Assembly: GCA_030753265.1 (NCBI GenBank)
Contig: JASMCQ010000068.1
Span: forward strand, 1 to 42,117
DNA from: Dehalococcoidia bacterium
GTDB lineage: Bacteria; Chloroflexota; Dehalococcoidia; UBA3495
DNA length: 42,117 bases
Direction of reading: 5' to 3'
Positions 10,467 through 19,069 of this stretch are shown here, one piece after another. Every line of letters begins with the position of its first letter. Position 1 is the first letter of the stretch. Below the pieces are notes generated by a model. The model did no database searches and was not told where the DNA came from. It saw only the letters and a list, made by a program, of their open reading frames with translations. Position numbers and translations under genes: made by a program.

Positions 10467-11432
10467 TTGAAAGCGGTACGCATTAACGAATTCGGCGACG
10501 TAGACGTGCTCCAGTGGGAGGAAGTACCGGACCCCAAGCCCCGGCCCCGGCATGTTCTGATAAAGGTGGACTCCTCCGGTGTCAACTACGCCGAGGTAAT
10601 GCGGCGCACTGGTAATTACCCCGGCCCGGGCTTGCCTTCTTCCATGGGACTGGAGGCCGCGGGAACCGTGGTGGAGGTGGGCAGCGAGGTTACCGACATT
10701 TCGGTGGGGCAGAAGGTAATGGCCATGGGACCCGGATGCCAGGCCGAGTACGTTACGGTGAACAGCAGCCTGGTCTTCCCCTATCCGGAAACCCTGGACC
10801 CGGTACACGCGGGAGGAATGCCGGTGGTCTTCCTCACGTCCTACCACCTGCTGAAGACCCGGGGGCAGATGCAGACTGGGGACACCGTACTGGTGCACGC
10901 CGGCGCCTCCGGAGTCGGCACGGTGGCCATTCAACTGGCCAAGGCGTGGGGCGCGAAAGTCATCGCCACGGCCTCCACCCAGGACAAGCTGGACCTGGCC
11001 CGGTCACTGGGAGCTGACATAACCATCAACTACACCACCGACGACTTCGAGGAGGCGGTGCAGCAGGAGACCGGGGGCCAGGGTGTCGAGTTGGTCCTGG
11101 AGGCCGTCGGCGGCCCGGTGCTGGAGAAAAGCCTGCGTCTGGTGGCTCAATACGGCCGGTTGGTTACCTACGGGGCCGCTTCAGGAGAAACGGCGTCCCT
11201 TTCCGCCGCGGACATATCCGGCAGCAACCGCACCATCATCTCGTTCAGCATGGGGCGGTCTCCCGTTGGCACCCTGGACCACAAGTCGGCCATGGCCGGC
11301 CTGTTCCAAATGATCGCCACCGGCCAGGCCCGGCTGGTAGTCGACCGGGTTCTGCCCATGGCCAACGTGGCCGAGGCCCACACGCATCTCTCCAACCGGG
11401 GCACCAGGGGCAAGGTGATCTTGACGCCGTAG
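10467..11432 (+). CDS. Quinone oxidoreductase-like MDR-family dehydrogenase
   Basis: A 321-residue medium-chain dehydrogenase/reductase of the NADPH:quinone reductase (Qor) branch. The GroES-like N-terminal domain (SSGVNYAEVMRRTGNYP, SMGLEAAGTVVEVGSEV) lacks the cysteine and histidine ligands of the zinc-dependent members. The Rossmann domain begins VLVHAGASGVGTVAIQLAKAWGAKVIATAST at about 135, followed by LGADITINY and VELVLEAVGG. The expected reaction is NADPH-dependent reduction of a quinone or an enone. The TTG start at 10467 is supported by a perfect AGGAGG six bases upstream. It follows the interrupted dehydrogenase by 115 bases and may be co-transcribed with it. The substrate is not determinable. 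Confidence 0.9.
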   Translation: MKAVRINEFGDVDVLQWEEVPDPKPRPRHVLIKVDSSGVNYAEVMRRTGNYPGPGLPSSMGLEAAGTVVEVGSEVTDISVGQKVMAMGPGCQAEYVTVNSSLVFPYPETLDPVHAGGMPVVFLTSYHLLKTRGQMQTGDTVLVHAGASGVGTVAIQLAKAWGAKVIATASTQDKLDLARSLGADITINYTTDDFEEAVQQETGGQGVELVLEAVGGPVLEKSLRLVAQYGRLVTYGAASGETASLSAADISGSNRTIISFSMGRSPVGTLDHKSAMAGLFQMIATGQARLVVDRVLPMANVAEAHTHLSNRGTRGKVILTP

Positions 11433-11434
11433 GC

Positions 11435-11596
11435 AGCGGTCAGCGGTCAGCCTTCAGCTAGGTTGCACCGTGAGAGAGTCACGCACTTGCCACGGGCGCC
11501 AGGCATTACCTGAGACCCCTCGCTTCGCTCGGGGTGACATGCAACAGTACCTAGATATTGGATTGGCTGCCGCCCTATAGCTGATGGCTGACCGCT
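11435..11596. repeat. Intergenic palindromic element, TCAGC family, copy 1
   Basis: Two arms face each other across the gap between convergent genes. Positions 11442-11459 read AGCGGTCAGCCTTCAGCT, and 11579-11596 is its reverse complement with one mismatch. Between them, at about 11511-11540, lies a second small hairpin built on ACCCCTCGC...GGGGT. A related element is found at 22000-22079. The right arm runs two bases into the 3' end of the permease gene. Confidence 0.7.
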
Positions 11597-14500
11597 ACTC
11601 GTACCGCAGGGCCTCGGCGGGGAAGATGCGCGAGGCCTGCAGGGCGGGCAGAAAGGTGGTGGCCAGGGAAAACAGATAGGCCACGGCGATAATCACGCCT
11701 ATCTGAACCCACGGAATGCTGAATCGGATGGACTCCACGTCATCTTGGATGTCATTGACAATATTGAACGACATGATCGTTCCCAGGGCCACCCCGATGG
11801 CTACCCCCAGCAAGACCACGAAAGAGGACTCCAGCAGGAAGCTTAACTGGACCATGCGGCGGCGGTAGCCAATGGCACGCATGACGCCAATGTGCTGCCG
11901 GCGCTCCACCACTGCCCGCAGGCTGACCACCCCCAAGGCGGCGATCCCCACCATCAGGCCCAAGCCCATGTAACCGGTAAAGAGATAATTGAATGCCCGG
12001 TTGGCCGCCGCCTGATCTCCCACCAACTCCGCCAGCACGTCGGTCTCCATACCGTTCTCCCGGAAGGCAGCCTCGATGCTCCTGGCGGTCCGCGCCATAT
12101 CGACCCCTTCAGCCACCTTGAACCGGTAGGTAGTGGTCGGTATGGGGAACGGGACGGTTTCATCCAACTGTCGCCTCGAGACGAACATGCCAAGGCCGAT
12201 ATTGCCGAAGGCGTCGGTGAGTCGGTCCATCACGCCGATGACCTTGACCCGGACCACCTGGCCCGTGCGCGGCTCCCGGACCTCTAGCTCAATGGGTGAC
12301 ATCTCCTCGTCTTCGTAGTAAACACCCTCCAGCTGGAAGGGAATGCCGGAGTCGCCAAAGCCGGAGCGGGTGGGCACGACCAACGAGTCAACCACCGCCA
12401 AAGTTGGGTCATCCCGCAGGGCCTGCCAAACCTCCCGGTCCGTCTTGCCGTAGCCGTCGGCGATCAACTTCAGCCTGGACTCCGTGGCTCTCAGGAAGTC
12501 ATCGCCGGCGGCCCGCACCGCGTACCTCCGCCAGCGCTGATTTTCCGCCCCCGTCTGGCGGGCCTCGACAGGTATGGCGGTGTAACCGCCGACGGCCTCG
12601 AAATCCTCCAAGAACAGATCCGGATGGTCGTCGATCGCCCCGCGAATATCCCCGATGGGGGTGTTGAAATTGACGATGCCCTGAATGTCCCATCCGCCGG
12701 CTACCGCGTCTACGTCCGCGACCGCGGCGCTGAACGCATTGTTGAGAATGGAAATCACGATGAGGGTGAAAATGACCAGGGCGAACATGGCGAGGGTCAG
12801 ACCGGTGCGGAACTTGGCGCTCATGGGATAGGCCACGGCGGTGACCAGGACGGGGCGCAACCTACCCACCCGGCCGATGAATAAGGTCATCGCCTTCAAC
12901 AGGTGGTCCGCGTTGTACATGACCGTCCAGACCGCCGCCGCCACCGTGGCGATGCCGGAGATGAAGAACATTTCGATGCCGCTGTTGAACTCGCCGGTCA
13001 CGCCGCTCAGGGTGTCGAACGGCATCAACCAGAAGGCAAGCATCAGCCCGCCGATAAAACTGTAGGCGGTGCGGTCCCGCACTTCGGCCCGAAGGGAAGT
13101 GCGCCAGAGCGCCGTCCGCAGCATCAGCCCAATCCCCACGATAGCCAGGGAGACGCCGGTCCCGAAGGGCGCCGCCTGGTCACTGGCCATGCCACCCCAT
13201 GTAATCCATGCGCCCACCAAGAAGGTGAGCCAACCTTGACGCAAATAGGGCCAGGCGAAACGGAACACCGCATTAACGAAGCCAAAACCCCAGATGGGGA
13301 AGACAGCCACCCACAGGACTGCAAGGCCCATGTTGAGGAAGAAACTCCCAAACCGGGCATGCGCCAGATTCGTCAGACCGCGGATGAAGAAGATCGCGGG
13401 TCGAGCAACCGCCTTCAGGATGCCCAGCAGCCGCGCGGAGAGCGGCGAATCTTGCCGGACGACAATCGTTTCGGGCAACCCTCTGATTGCAACGACGATG
13501 TTCATCCTGCTCACCCGATAGGCCGAGACGGCCACTGTGCCCAACGTGATGACCATCCCCAGGCAGTAGGCGACGATGGCGCTGCGGACCTCGAAGTGAG
13601 GGGTCAAATGGAAGTTTTCCGGAGTGCCGGCGACGCCGTTGGCGAAGATCCAGTTGGCGATTGCCACGATTGTTGCGCTGGCCGCCAGACCCAGAAAGAC
13701 CCCCACCGCGCCGGACGCCAGGGCGTAGGCCGTGCCCTCGAAGACGAACATCTGCACCAGGTGGCGGCGCTTGGCGCCCACCGCCCGCGCCATGCCCATT
13801 TCCGACCGGCGGGCCGCCGCCAGCATGACGAAGATGAGAAAGATCAGCAGCACTCCCACCATGATGGAGAACAGCCCCATGATCGCGAAGGTGCTGGTCA
13901 CTCCGCTGCCCACCTGGTCTGCCAAATCCAGGACCCGCTTCTTTACATCGTGGACGCGGAACTCGCCGAGCCCGGCGAACAGGGTGTCGGCCTCTCTCTC
14001 CGCTTCGGCCAGCTTGCCGCGGCTCAGGGCTTCCAGCACGTCATCGAACACCCTTTCGTCAGCCAGGAGGCTGATAAGCCGGTCGCTCACTTCATCCCGC
14101 TGCAACACCTCGAGCAACGCCGACATATCCGGCCGGCGGTTCGCGCTCAGGGACCGCTCCCTGCTTTCCAGCGCCCTCAGCACTTCGCCTCGGCCGAGCA
14201 ACTCCTTGAGCTGGGCTGCCACCGCCCGGTCGGCGAAGAGGACCCTCAACTCCCGGGTGACTTCGTCACTGAGTTCAGCCCCGGCGAAGGTGCCGCCAAG
14301 GTTGGAGACCACGATGGAGTTGATCTGGCCGTCCCGGTCGAACATGGATTGGGCGTGGTCCAAGCGTACGACCAGAGTAGGGCCGTCACCGGCCAGGCCA
14401 CCCCTATCCACCACCCCCATTACCTCGATCGGCAAGCCCCGGCCGGCAACGAACACCTGTAGTACGTCTCCGGCAACAGCCCCCAGTTCCTCGGCTGCCT

Positions 14501-15080
14501 CAGTGTTGATGTAGGCTTCGTCCTGACCCAAACTCTCCAGGCGGACCTCCGCTCCGGAGGCCAGGTACAGAGCGCCGAAGCCGCGCAACGAGGCGGGCTC
14601 CACCCCAGCAATCCGCATTTGCCCTTCTGAGAGAGACGTGCGCGTATTCACGGCGGGGGCCCACTCGCCGATCCCCGGGGACAGCCCGTCGATACTCTCC
14701 AGGCCGGTCAGCCTGTCTCTTAGCCAGAGGAAACGCTCGTAGGGTATGTAGGAGGTGCTGCCGAAACTATCTCCGGAGGTGGCCCTGGCGGAGATGATGA
14801 TCTCATCGATCGGACCGAGGGCCTCCACGGCGTTGCTGCGGATGGAGTAGCTGATTGTATCGCCGGTGCCAAAGGCCGCCGCCATGATTAAGGTGCTGAT
14901 CATGATGCCGACGATGATGAGGACGGTCTGGGCCATCCTTCGGGGTATATTGCGCAGGCCCAGCTTCACCATGACCGGGCTCCGCCAAGCCATCCACCCG
15001 ACCACGGCCATCGACGCCAGGAAGAATGCCAAGAGGATCGCCATGATCAGGTCCATGGAGACGCCGAAAAGCTCTTCCAC
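11595..15080 (-). CDS. ABC transporter permease, double FtsX/MacB type
   Basis: A very large (1161-residue) membrane subunit of a MacB/LolCDE-like ABC system. Read from the N-terminus: two membrane helices (about 10-70); a periplasmic/core domain (about 75-330); the first FtsX block (about 375-500, VLLIFLIFVMLAAARRSEMGMARAVGAKRR); a central block of extra helices (about 555-720); another helix near 755; a second extracytoplasmic domain; and a second FtsX block (about 1035-1155, ERRQHIGVMRAIGYRRRMVQLSF) ending LQASRIFPAEALRYE. It is a tandem fusion of two FtsX-like halves. The GTG start overlaps the ATPase stop by one base (TAGTG), so the pair is translationally coupled. The family exports lipoproteins, peptides or drugs, or acts mechanically on the envelope; this one's substrate is unknown. 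Confidence 0.92.
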   Translation of the reverse strand: MEELFGVSMDLIMAILLAFFLASMAVVGWMAWRSPVMVKLGLRNIPRRMAQTVLIIVGIMISTLIMAAAFGTGDTISYSIRSNAVEALGPIDEIIISARATSGDSFGSTSYIPYERFLWLRDRLTGLESIDGLSPGIGEWAPAVNTRTSLSEGQMRIAGVEPASLRGFGALYLASGAEVRLESLGQDEAYINTEAAEELGAVAGDVLQVFVAGRGLPIEVMGVVDRGGLAGDGPTLVVRLDHAQSMFDRDGQINSIVVSNLGGTFAGAELSDEVTRELRVLFADRAVAAQLKELLGRGEVLRALESRERSLSANRRPDMSALLEVLQRDEVSDRLISLLADERVFDDVLEALSRGKLAEAEREADTLFAGLGEFRVHDVKKRVLDLADQVGSGVTSTFAIMGLFSIMVGVLLIFLIFVMLAAARRSEMGMARAVGAKRRHLVQMFVFEGTAYALASGAVGVFLGLAASATIVAIANWIFANGVAGTPENFHLTPHFEVRSAIVAYCLGMVITLGTVAVSAYRVSRMNIVVAIRGLPETIVVRQDSPLSARLLGILKAVARPAIFFIRGLTNLAHARFGSFFLNMGLAVLWVAVFPIWGFGFVNAVFRFAWPYLRQGWLTFLVGAWITWGGMASDQAAPFGTGVSLAIVGIGLMLRTALWRTSLRAEVRDRTAYSFIGGLMLAFWLMPFDTLSGVTGEFNSGIEMFFISGIATVAAAVWTVMYNADHLLKAMTLFIGRVGRLRPVLVTAVAYPMSAKFRTGLTLAMFALVIFTLIVISILNNAFSAAVADVDAVAGGWDIQGIVNFNTPIGDIRGAIDDHPDLFLEDFEAVGGYTAIPVEARQTGAENQRWRRYAVRAAGDDFLRATESRLKLIADGYGKTDREVWQALRDDPTLAVVDSLVVPTRSGFGDSGIPFQLEGVYYEDEEMSPIELEVREPRTGQVVRVKVIGVMDRLTDAFGNIGLGMFVSRRQLDETVPFPIPTTTYRFKVAEGVDMARTARSIEAAFRENGMETDVLAELVGDQAAANRAFNYLFTGYMGLGLMVGIAALGVVSLRAVVERRQHIGVMRAIGYRRRMVQLSFLLESSFVVLLGVAIGVALGTIMSFNIVNDIQDDVESIRFSIPWVQIGVIIAVAYLFSLATTFLPALQASRIFPAEALRYE

Positions 15081-15826
15081 TACTCTTCGGCCGCCACGGG
15101 CGACTCGGCGTCATTTCCCGCTCCCCGCGACTCGCCGGACCCATTCCCGTCGTCCACGATGGCTCCGTCCCGCATCCGCACGATGCGGTGCGCCCGCGCG
15201 CCCACCTCGGCGGCGTGGGTAACCAGCACGAAGGTCTGGCCGTTGGTCTGGTTCAGCTCACACATGAGGTCGATGATTTCCCCCGCCGTCTCGCTGTCCA
15301 GGTCGCCGGTGGGCTCGTCGGCCCAGACTATGGAGGGTCCGTTCACCAGGGCCCGAGCCACGGTCACCCGCTGCCTCTGGCCCCCGGAAAGCTCGGCGGG
15401 CAGGTGTTGGGCCCGGTCGGACAGACCCACCTGGTCCAGCATCTCCAAGGACCTGCGGCGGGCCTCTCTAGAGCCGATGCCGGAGACCAGAAGCGGCATC
15501 TCCACGTTCTCCACGGAGCTGAGGACCGGAAGGAGGTTGTACAGCTGGAACACGAACCCCATCTGCCGGGCCCGGTAATCGCTGCGTTCGTCGTCGGGAA
15601 GGCCGTGAAGAACCACTCCGTCGATCAGCACCTGGCCGGAGTCGATCTCGTCCAGGCCGGAGAGGCAGTTGAGGAGGGTGGTCTTGCCGCATCCGCTGGG
15701 CCCCATAATGGCGACCATCTCGCCGCGCCGCGCCCGCAGGTCCACTCCCTTCAGGGCGTGAACCTTCACCGTGCCGGTGTCGTAGATCTTTTGAATTCCA
15801 GTGGCGAGAACGATCGGTTCCCCCAT
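15080..15826 (-). CDS. ABC transporter ATP-binding protein, LolD/MacB type
   Basis: The cytoplasmic ATPase that powers the adjoining permease. It has Walker A (GPSGCGKTT), the Q-loop (VFQLYNLLP), signature LSGGQRQR, Walker B ([13 protein letters not shown]) and a switch histidine (LVTHAAEV), in the order typical of the LolD/MacB/FtsE branch. ATG 15826 ([10 protein letters not shown]) is chosen over the longer frame to 15892 because an AGGAGGT site sits four to five bases upstream and the extra residues look non-homologous. That gives 248 residues, a usual length. The C-terminal 25 residues are acidic and Gly/Ser-rich. It is the first gene of the two-gene operon. Confidence 0.93.
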   Translation of the reverse strand: MGEPIVLATGIQKIYDTGTVKVHALKGVDLRARRGEMVAIMGPSGCGKTTLLNCLSGLDEIDSGQVLIDGVVLHGLPDDERSDYRARQMGFVFQLYNLLPVLSSVENVEMPLLVSGIGSREARRRSLEMLDQVGLSDRAQHLPAELSGGQRQRVTVARALVNGPSIVWADEPTGDLDSETAGEIIDLMCELNQTNGQTFVLVTHAAEVGARAHRIVRMRDGAIVDDGNGSGESRGAGNDAESPVAAEE

Positions 15827-16513
15827 CGGGACCTCCTGGGGCAGCCGCCGCGGCGCTTCAGGGGTAGCCGAGGGGCAAGAATTTCGGGGCATGGCCTGTT
15901 CCTGAAAAGAGAGATGAGACTCTGATAGCTAACAATAGACTATCATGGCGGGCCGCCGGTAGCCATCCGCCAGAAGAGGAGGTCCCGCACCCGGCGGCCG
16001 TGACGGTCGATCCCGCGTGACGGTCGATCCCGATTGAAGAGACCGCGGCGCCCCGCAACGAGACGCCGCCCAGATATGGGACCAGTGGAGGAAGCTCGCC
16101 TCGATGCGGTCACAGCCGGCGCCCGGGTGCATCCAGCCTCTTTACCCGGACCAAAGGCTCGAGCCCACCACCCCTTCCGACAGTCGATTGCCGTTCCGGG
16201 GTCTCGTAAATGGCTTGAAACCAGTTGGTAATCCCGGCGAAGGCCGGGATCCAGCTAGCGCTTCCGTGGATTCCGGTCTTCGCCGGGATGATGATCGCGG
16301 GGAGAGAACGTCACACAAGTACCGAGACCGGAGTAGAAACTATGCAGCGGTCAGAAAAGGATACGGACAGCGGCTACCGCCTCAGAAATGCCGTTAGAGG
16401 GTTCACGGCATCCCTGGGGGTCTCAGGCACTGGGAATTCAACTCGATTCAGGAAACCTTTGGAAAATCCCCGGCGCGAACTTTTAGGGAATCTGATTCTC
16501 CCGGTTGCGCCGC
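15827..16513. other. Long intergenic region with repeat, no gene supported
   Basis: Open frames here are short and mutually overlapping, and none resembles a protein family. A dyad, TGATAG (15923-15928) and CTATCA (15940-15945), lies upstream of the ABC operon and could be an operator, but only by symmetry. A palindromic repeat occupies 16230-16292. The remainder shows nothing I can name. Confidence 0.5.
16230..16292. repeat. Palindromic repeat, ATCCCGGCGAAGGC family, copy 1
   Basis: The arm ATCCCGGCGAAGGCCGGGAT at 16231-16250 is itself an imperfect palindrome. About 20 bases later it faces GGATTCCGGTCTTCGCCGGGAT (16268-16289). The same design recurs at 17011-17075. Elements of the type ATTCCCGCGAAGGCGGGAAT are widespread in bacterial intergenic DNA, so this is probably a dispersed non-coding repeat. 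Confidence 0.75.
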
Positions 16514-16756
16514 CTAAGCCGCCGAGCGACCGTTGGCGTTGGCGAATAGGAACTTTTCTATGTCTTCGGGTTTGAAACGGCGGTCGGCGCGGAAGCCGAT
16601 TCGATAGCAATGAAGCAGCCCGGAGTCCGCCCAGCGGCGCACGGAGTGGGGGTGTGCATGCAGAAAATCCGCAACCTGGGTCACCGTAAGCAAGGCGCCG
16701 TTCGATTCCGTCGGCTGAAATCCATTTCCGTTATTGATCGCATGTGAACTAGCCAC
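16514..16756 (-). CDS. Small MerR/excisionase-like helix-turn-helix protein
   Basis: A small DNA-binding protein of about 80 residues. The core LLTVTQVADFLHAHPHSVRRWADSG is the helix-turn-helix of the MerR/excisionase (HTH_17) type. It is followed by a wing-like LHCYRIGFRADRRFKPEDIEKFL, in which the tyrosine/arginine and PEDIEKFL end are typical of the family. GTG at 16756 is chosen because a GGGAGG site lies four bases upstream; the frame also runs to a TTG at 16777. The gene stands alone with no integrase, phage gene or resistance operon beside it. A regulator or relic excisionase are both possible, and the target is unknown. Confidence 0.78.
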   Translation of the reverse strand: MASSHAINNGNGFQPTESNGALLTVTQVADFLHAHPHSVRRWADSGLLHCYRIGFRADRRFKPEDIEKFLFANANGRSAA

Positions 16757-17010
16757 ATGACCTCCCTGATGGACCAATACCTTCCGTCAAAGTACCCTTC
16801 TCCCAGCCTGCGAACAATCGGGACGACACGCAAGAGGCAAAATGCCAGCCCTCAAAAGCCTCCTCCGTTGCTTGCCTCCCGGAAAGCCGTTCCGGCCGCG
16901 ATAGCGGTCGCGTTGATCGCGCTCACGCCGCCGCCGGGGTGGCGAAAGGGACACCATCTTGCAAATAGCATTACATCGGCGAAGCTGTGGGGCATCCCCG
17001 CCCGACAATC

Positions 17011-17075
17011 GTCATTCCGGCGAAGGCCGGAATCCAGAGAAGCGTCAGCTCGACCCCGGCCTTCGTCGGGATGAC
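17011..17075. repeat. Palindromic repeat, ATCCCGGCGAAGGC family, copy 2
   Basis: A 65-bp element beginning GTCATTCCGGCGAAGGCCGG and ending with its near-perfect reverse complement (18 of 20 bases, ending GGGATGAC). It lies downstream of thiS and shares its design with 16230-16292. As RNA it would form a long hairpin, and it could end or stabilise the thi transcript, though it has no T-tract. Confidence 0.8.
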
Positions 17076-17109
17076 GGAACGGGTCTTAGGTCATTTGGGA
17101 GACGCCGGA

Positions 17110-17313
17110 CTAGCCGCCGCCCACGGGACGCACTATCTCCAGCACGTCGCCATCCCGGAGCTGCACCTCCGGGTACCGCTCTTTCTTTATCACTTCGCCG
17201 TTGTAGCCCACCGCCACGTGCTCCTGGTTGACGCCCATGGCCGCTAGGAAGGCGGCCAGGTCGAGGCTGGCCTCCAGGGCCTTCGCTTTTCCGTTGACGG
17301 TCAGGTTGATCAT
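17110..17313 (-). CDS. thiS: Sulfur carrier protein ThiS
   Basis: The 67-residue ubiquitin-fold carrier whose C-terminal thiocarboxylate donates sulfur to ThiG in thiazole synthesis. It starts MINLTVNGKAKALEASLDLAAFL, includes VAVGYNGEVIKKERY, and ends DGDVLEIVRPVGGG with the Gly-Gly terminus needed for adenylation. Its ATG overlaps the thiE stop by four bases (ATGA). It is the last gene of the thiG-thiE-thiS operon. The activating enzyme ThiF is not in the window. Confidence 0.95.
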   Translation of the reverse strand: MINLTVNGKAKALEASLDLAAFLAAMGVNQEHVAVGYNGEVIKKERYPEVQLRDGDVLEIVRPVGGG

Positions 17314-18032
17314 CGCGTGCTGGACCCTCCCGTGGGGGCGGTTCGCCCTTGCGCGCCGGGGCCCCTACCCGTCGACGCCCGCGTTGGCGCCCAGGCGCTC
17401 AGCATGGCTTGTTTCAGTCTCCGGGCCTCGGCTTTCGGGTCGGGCGACGCCAGGATGCTGGTGATGACGGCGACTCCTCCGGCTCCGGCGCGGATGACCT
17501 CGCCCAGGTTATCGGCCGTGATCCCGCCGATGCCAATGAGGGGCACCGAGGCGGCCCTCGCTTCGAGAAGCCGCACGATGCGCCGCACCAGGCCGGGCCC
17601 GGCGGGAGTGGCGGTGGGATGAGAGCCGGTGGCGTACATGGTCCCCACGATCAGGAAGTCCGCGCCGTCGGCGGCGGCCCGAACCGCTCCCTCCTCCGAA
17701 TGCACCGACCGGCCGATGAGAGCTTGCGGCCCCATGATCCGGCGCACGGCCGCGACGGGTAGGGCGTCCTCCGGCAGCTGCACGCCGTCGGCGCCGACGG
17801 CCATGGCCACGTCCGCCCGCTCGCTTATTATCAGCAAGGCCCGGCTCCCGATAGCGTCCCTAAACGAAGCAGCCAGGCTCAGCAGATGGCATCCGGGCAA
17901 GTCCTTTTCACGGACCTGCACCAGGTCTACGCCGCCGGTGACTGCCTCGGCGGCCCGGTGCACCAGGGTGTGTTCATCTCCCACCCGGCGGTCGGTGACC
18001 AGGCAAAGGCACGGCTCAGGGAGAGCTGGCAT
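17310..18032 (-). CDS. thiE: Thiamine-phosphate synthase ThiE
   Basis: Joins hydroxymethylpyrimidine diphosphate and the thiazole phosphate to give thiamine phosphate. The 240-residue TIM barrel shows CLVTDRRVGDEH, VDLVQVREKDLPG, ALLIISERADVAMAVGADGVQLPED, IGRSVHSEEGA, DFLIVGTMYATGSHP and GIGGITADNLGEVIRAGAGGVAVIT. The normal family motif near residue 70 is N-D-x-x-x-x-A; here it reads SERADVA, a small departure. The last 30 residues (ASTGRGPGAQGRTAP) are an extra low-complexity tail. It lies five bases after thiG and overlaps thiS, so the three are one transcript under the TPP riboswitch. Confidence 0.95.
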   Translation of the reverse strand: MPALPEPCLCLVTDRRVGDEHTLVHRAAEAVTGGVDLVQVREKDLPGCHLLSLAASFRDAIGSRALLIISERADVAMAVGADGVQLPEDALPVAAVRRIMGPQALIGRSVHSEEGAVRAAADGADFLIVGTMYATGSHPTATPAGPGLVRRIVRLLEARAASVPLIGIGGITADNLGEVIRAGAGGVAVITSILASPDPKAEARRLKQAMLSAWAPTRASTGRGPGAQGRTAPTGGSSTR

Positions 18033-18037
18033 CGTGA

Positions 18038-18829
18038 CTAGCTACGGGCCGTCACCGGCTGGGGCACGTCGGCGGTGGGACTGCTGGGCGCGGCGTACTG
18101 CCGGACCGCGATCCGGCCGGCCAGGTAGGCCTTACGGCCGGCCTCGACACCCTGCTTGAATGCATCCGCCATCAGACCGGGGTCTTGCGCCTGGGCGATG
18201 GCCGTGTTGACCAGCACCGCATCCGCTCCCATCTCCAGGGCTTTGGCGGCGTCGGAGGGCACGGCCAGCCCGGCGTCCACCACCACCGGCACGCTGGACT
18301 GCTCGATGATGACCTTCAGCTCCTCGATGGTGTGAATCCCCTGCCCGGAGCCGATGGCCGAGCCGAGGGGCATCACGGTGGCGCACCCGGCCTCCTCCAA
18401 CGCCTTGGCCAGGGTTGGGTCCGCGTGGATGTAGGGCAAGACGGTGAACCCTTCGGCGACGAGGAGGCGGGCCGCTTCCAGCGTCGCCGCTCCGTCGGGG
18501 AATAGGTACTTGGGGTCTGGAATTACTTCCAGCTTGACGAAATCGGTCTTACCCACTTCACGGCCCAGCCGGGCCACGAAAAGGGCCTCCTCCACGGTGG
18601 CGCACCCTGCGGTGTTCGGCAAAATCTGGAAACGGTTCCAGTCGATGTAATCCAGGATGGTCTTCTTGGACGGATCATCCAGGTCCAGGCGGCGAATGGC
18701 CACGGTGATCATCCCAGTGCCGGAGGCCTCGACCGCCCGGACCATATCCTCCATGCTACGGTAGCGACCGGTGCCAAGGATTAAGCGGGACTGGAAAGTC
18801 TTTCCTGCGATCACCAGTTCGTCTGACAT
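18038..18829 (-). CDS. thiG: Thiazole synthase ThiG
   Basis: Forms the thiazole phosphate of thiamine from deoxyxylulose phosphate, dehydroglycine and ThiS thiocarboxylate. Recognised by [61 protein letters not shown] (the lysine forms the Schiff base), [18 protein letters not shown] and [29 protein letters not shown] 18829 ([10 protein letters not shown]) is preferred over the longer frame to 18856; GGGGA and AAGGAG lie just upstream. It is the first gene of the operon and sits about 30 bases after the riboswitch terminator. Confidence 0.96.
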   Translation of the reverse strand: MSDELVIAGKTFQSRLILGTGRYRSMEDMVRAVEASGTGMITVAIRRLDLDDPSKKTILDYIDWNRFQILPNTAGCATVEEALFVARLGREVGKTDFVKLEVIPDPKYLFPDGAATLEAARLLVAEGFTVLPYIHADPTLAKALEEAGCATVMPLGSAIGSGQGIHTIEELKVIIEQSSVPVVVDAGLAVPSDAAKALEMGADAVLVNTAIAQAQDPGLMADAFKQGVEAGRKAYLAGRIAVRQYAAPSSPTADVPQPVTARS

Positions 18830-18859
18830 ACTTCCCCTATCTCCTTGTCCGCCCAAGAT

Positions 18860-18893
18860 AAAAAATAAACCGCCAGGTATTGAGCCCGGCGGT
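18860..18893 (-). terminator. Riboswitch-controlled terminator before thiG
   Basis: On the minus strand, ACCGCCGGG and CCTGGCGGT form a nine-pair stem with one G-U pair and a seven-base loop, followed by TTTATTTTTT. It lies between the TPP aptamer and thiG, where an expression-platform terminator is expected. Confidence 0.88.
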
Positions 18894-18907
18894 CACTCTG
18901 CAACTTA

Positions 18908-19003
18908 AACGTCTCATCCCTACGCCAGCATTATCTGGGTCAGGTAAGGACGGTCGGTGGCGATCTTTGGCCACCCTCTCAGCCTGGCTCACCCAAGCTC
19001 CCG
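18908..19003 (-). ncRNA. TPP riboswitch (THI element)
   Basis: Read on the minus strand, this leader has the conserved TPP aptamer pieces in order: GGGTGAGCC, GGCTGAGA, a variable GGTGGC/GCCACC stem (P3 arm), ACCTGACCCAGATAATGCTGGCGTAGGGA and GATGAGA. The blocks CTGAGA, ACCTGA, GATAATGC and CGTAGGGA are diagnostic. Thiamine pyrophosphate binding should favour the downstream terminator at 18860-18893 and shut off thiG-thiE-thiS. The boundaries are approximate because the P1 pairing was judged by eye. Confidence 0.93.
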
Positions 19004-19009
19004 CCGGAA

Positions 19010-19037
19010 CAATTATTATGTTGTGCGGATACCTCAA
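19010..19037 (-). promoter_or_regulatory. Putative promoter of the thi operon
   Basis: On the minus strand, TTGAGG (19037-19032) and TAATTG (19015-19010) are 16 bases apart in a short AT-rich patch. Transcription would begin near 19003, at the start of the aptamer. The boxes are weak matches, so position is the main support. Confidence 0.38.
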
Positions 19038-19069
19038 CCATATCACGGCGGTTCGGGCAAGTCAACGAA

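Noticed and set aside
12903..14462. 519-residue plus-strand frame opposite the large permease
   Set aside because: The product is His/Gln/Asp-rich with no domain; it is an antisense shadow of the permease.
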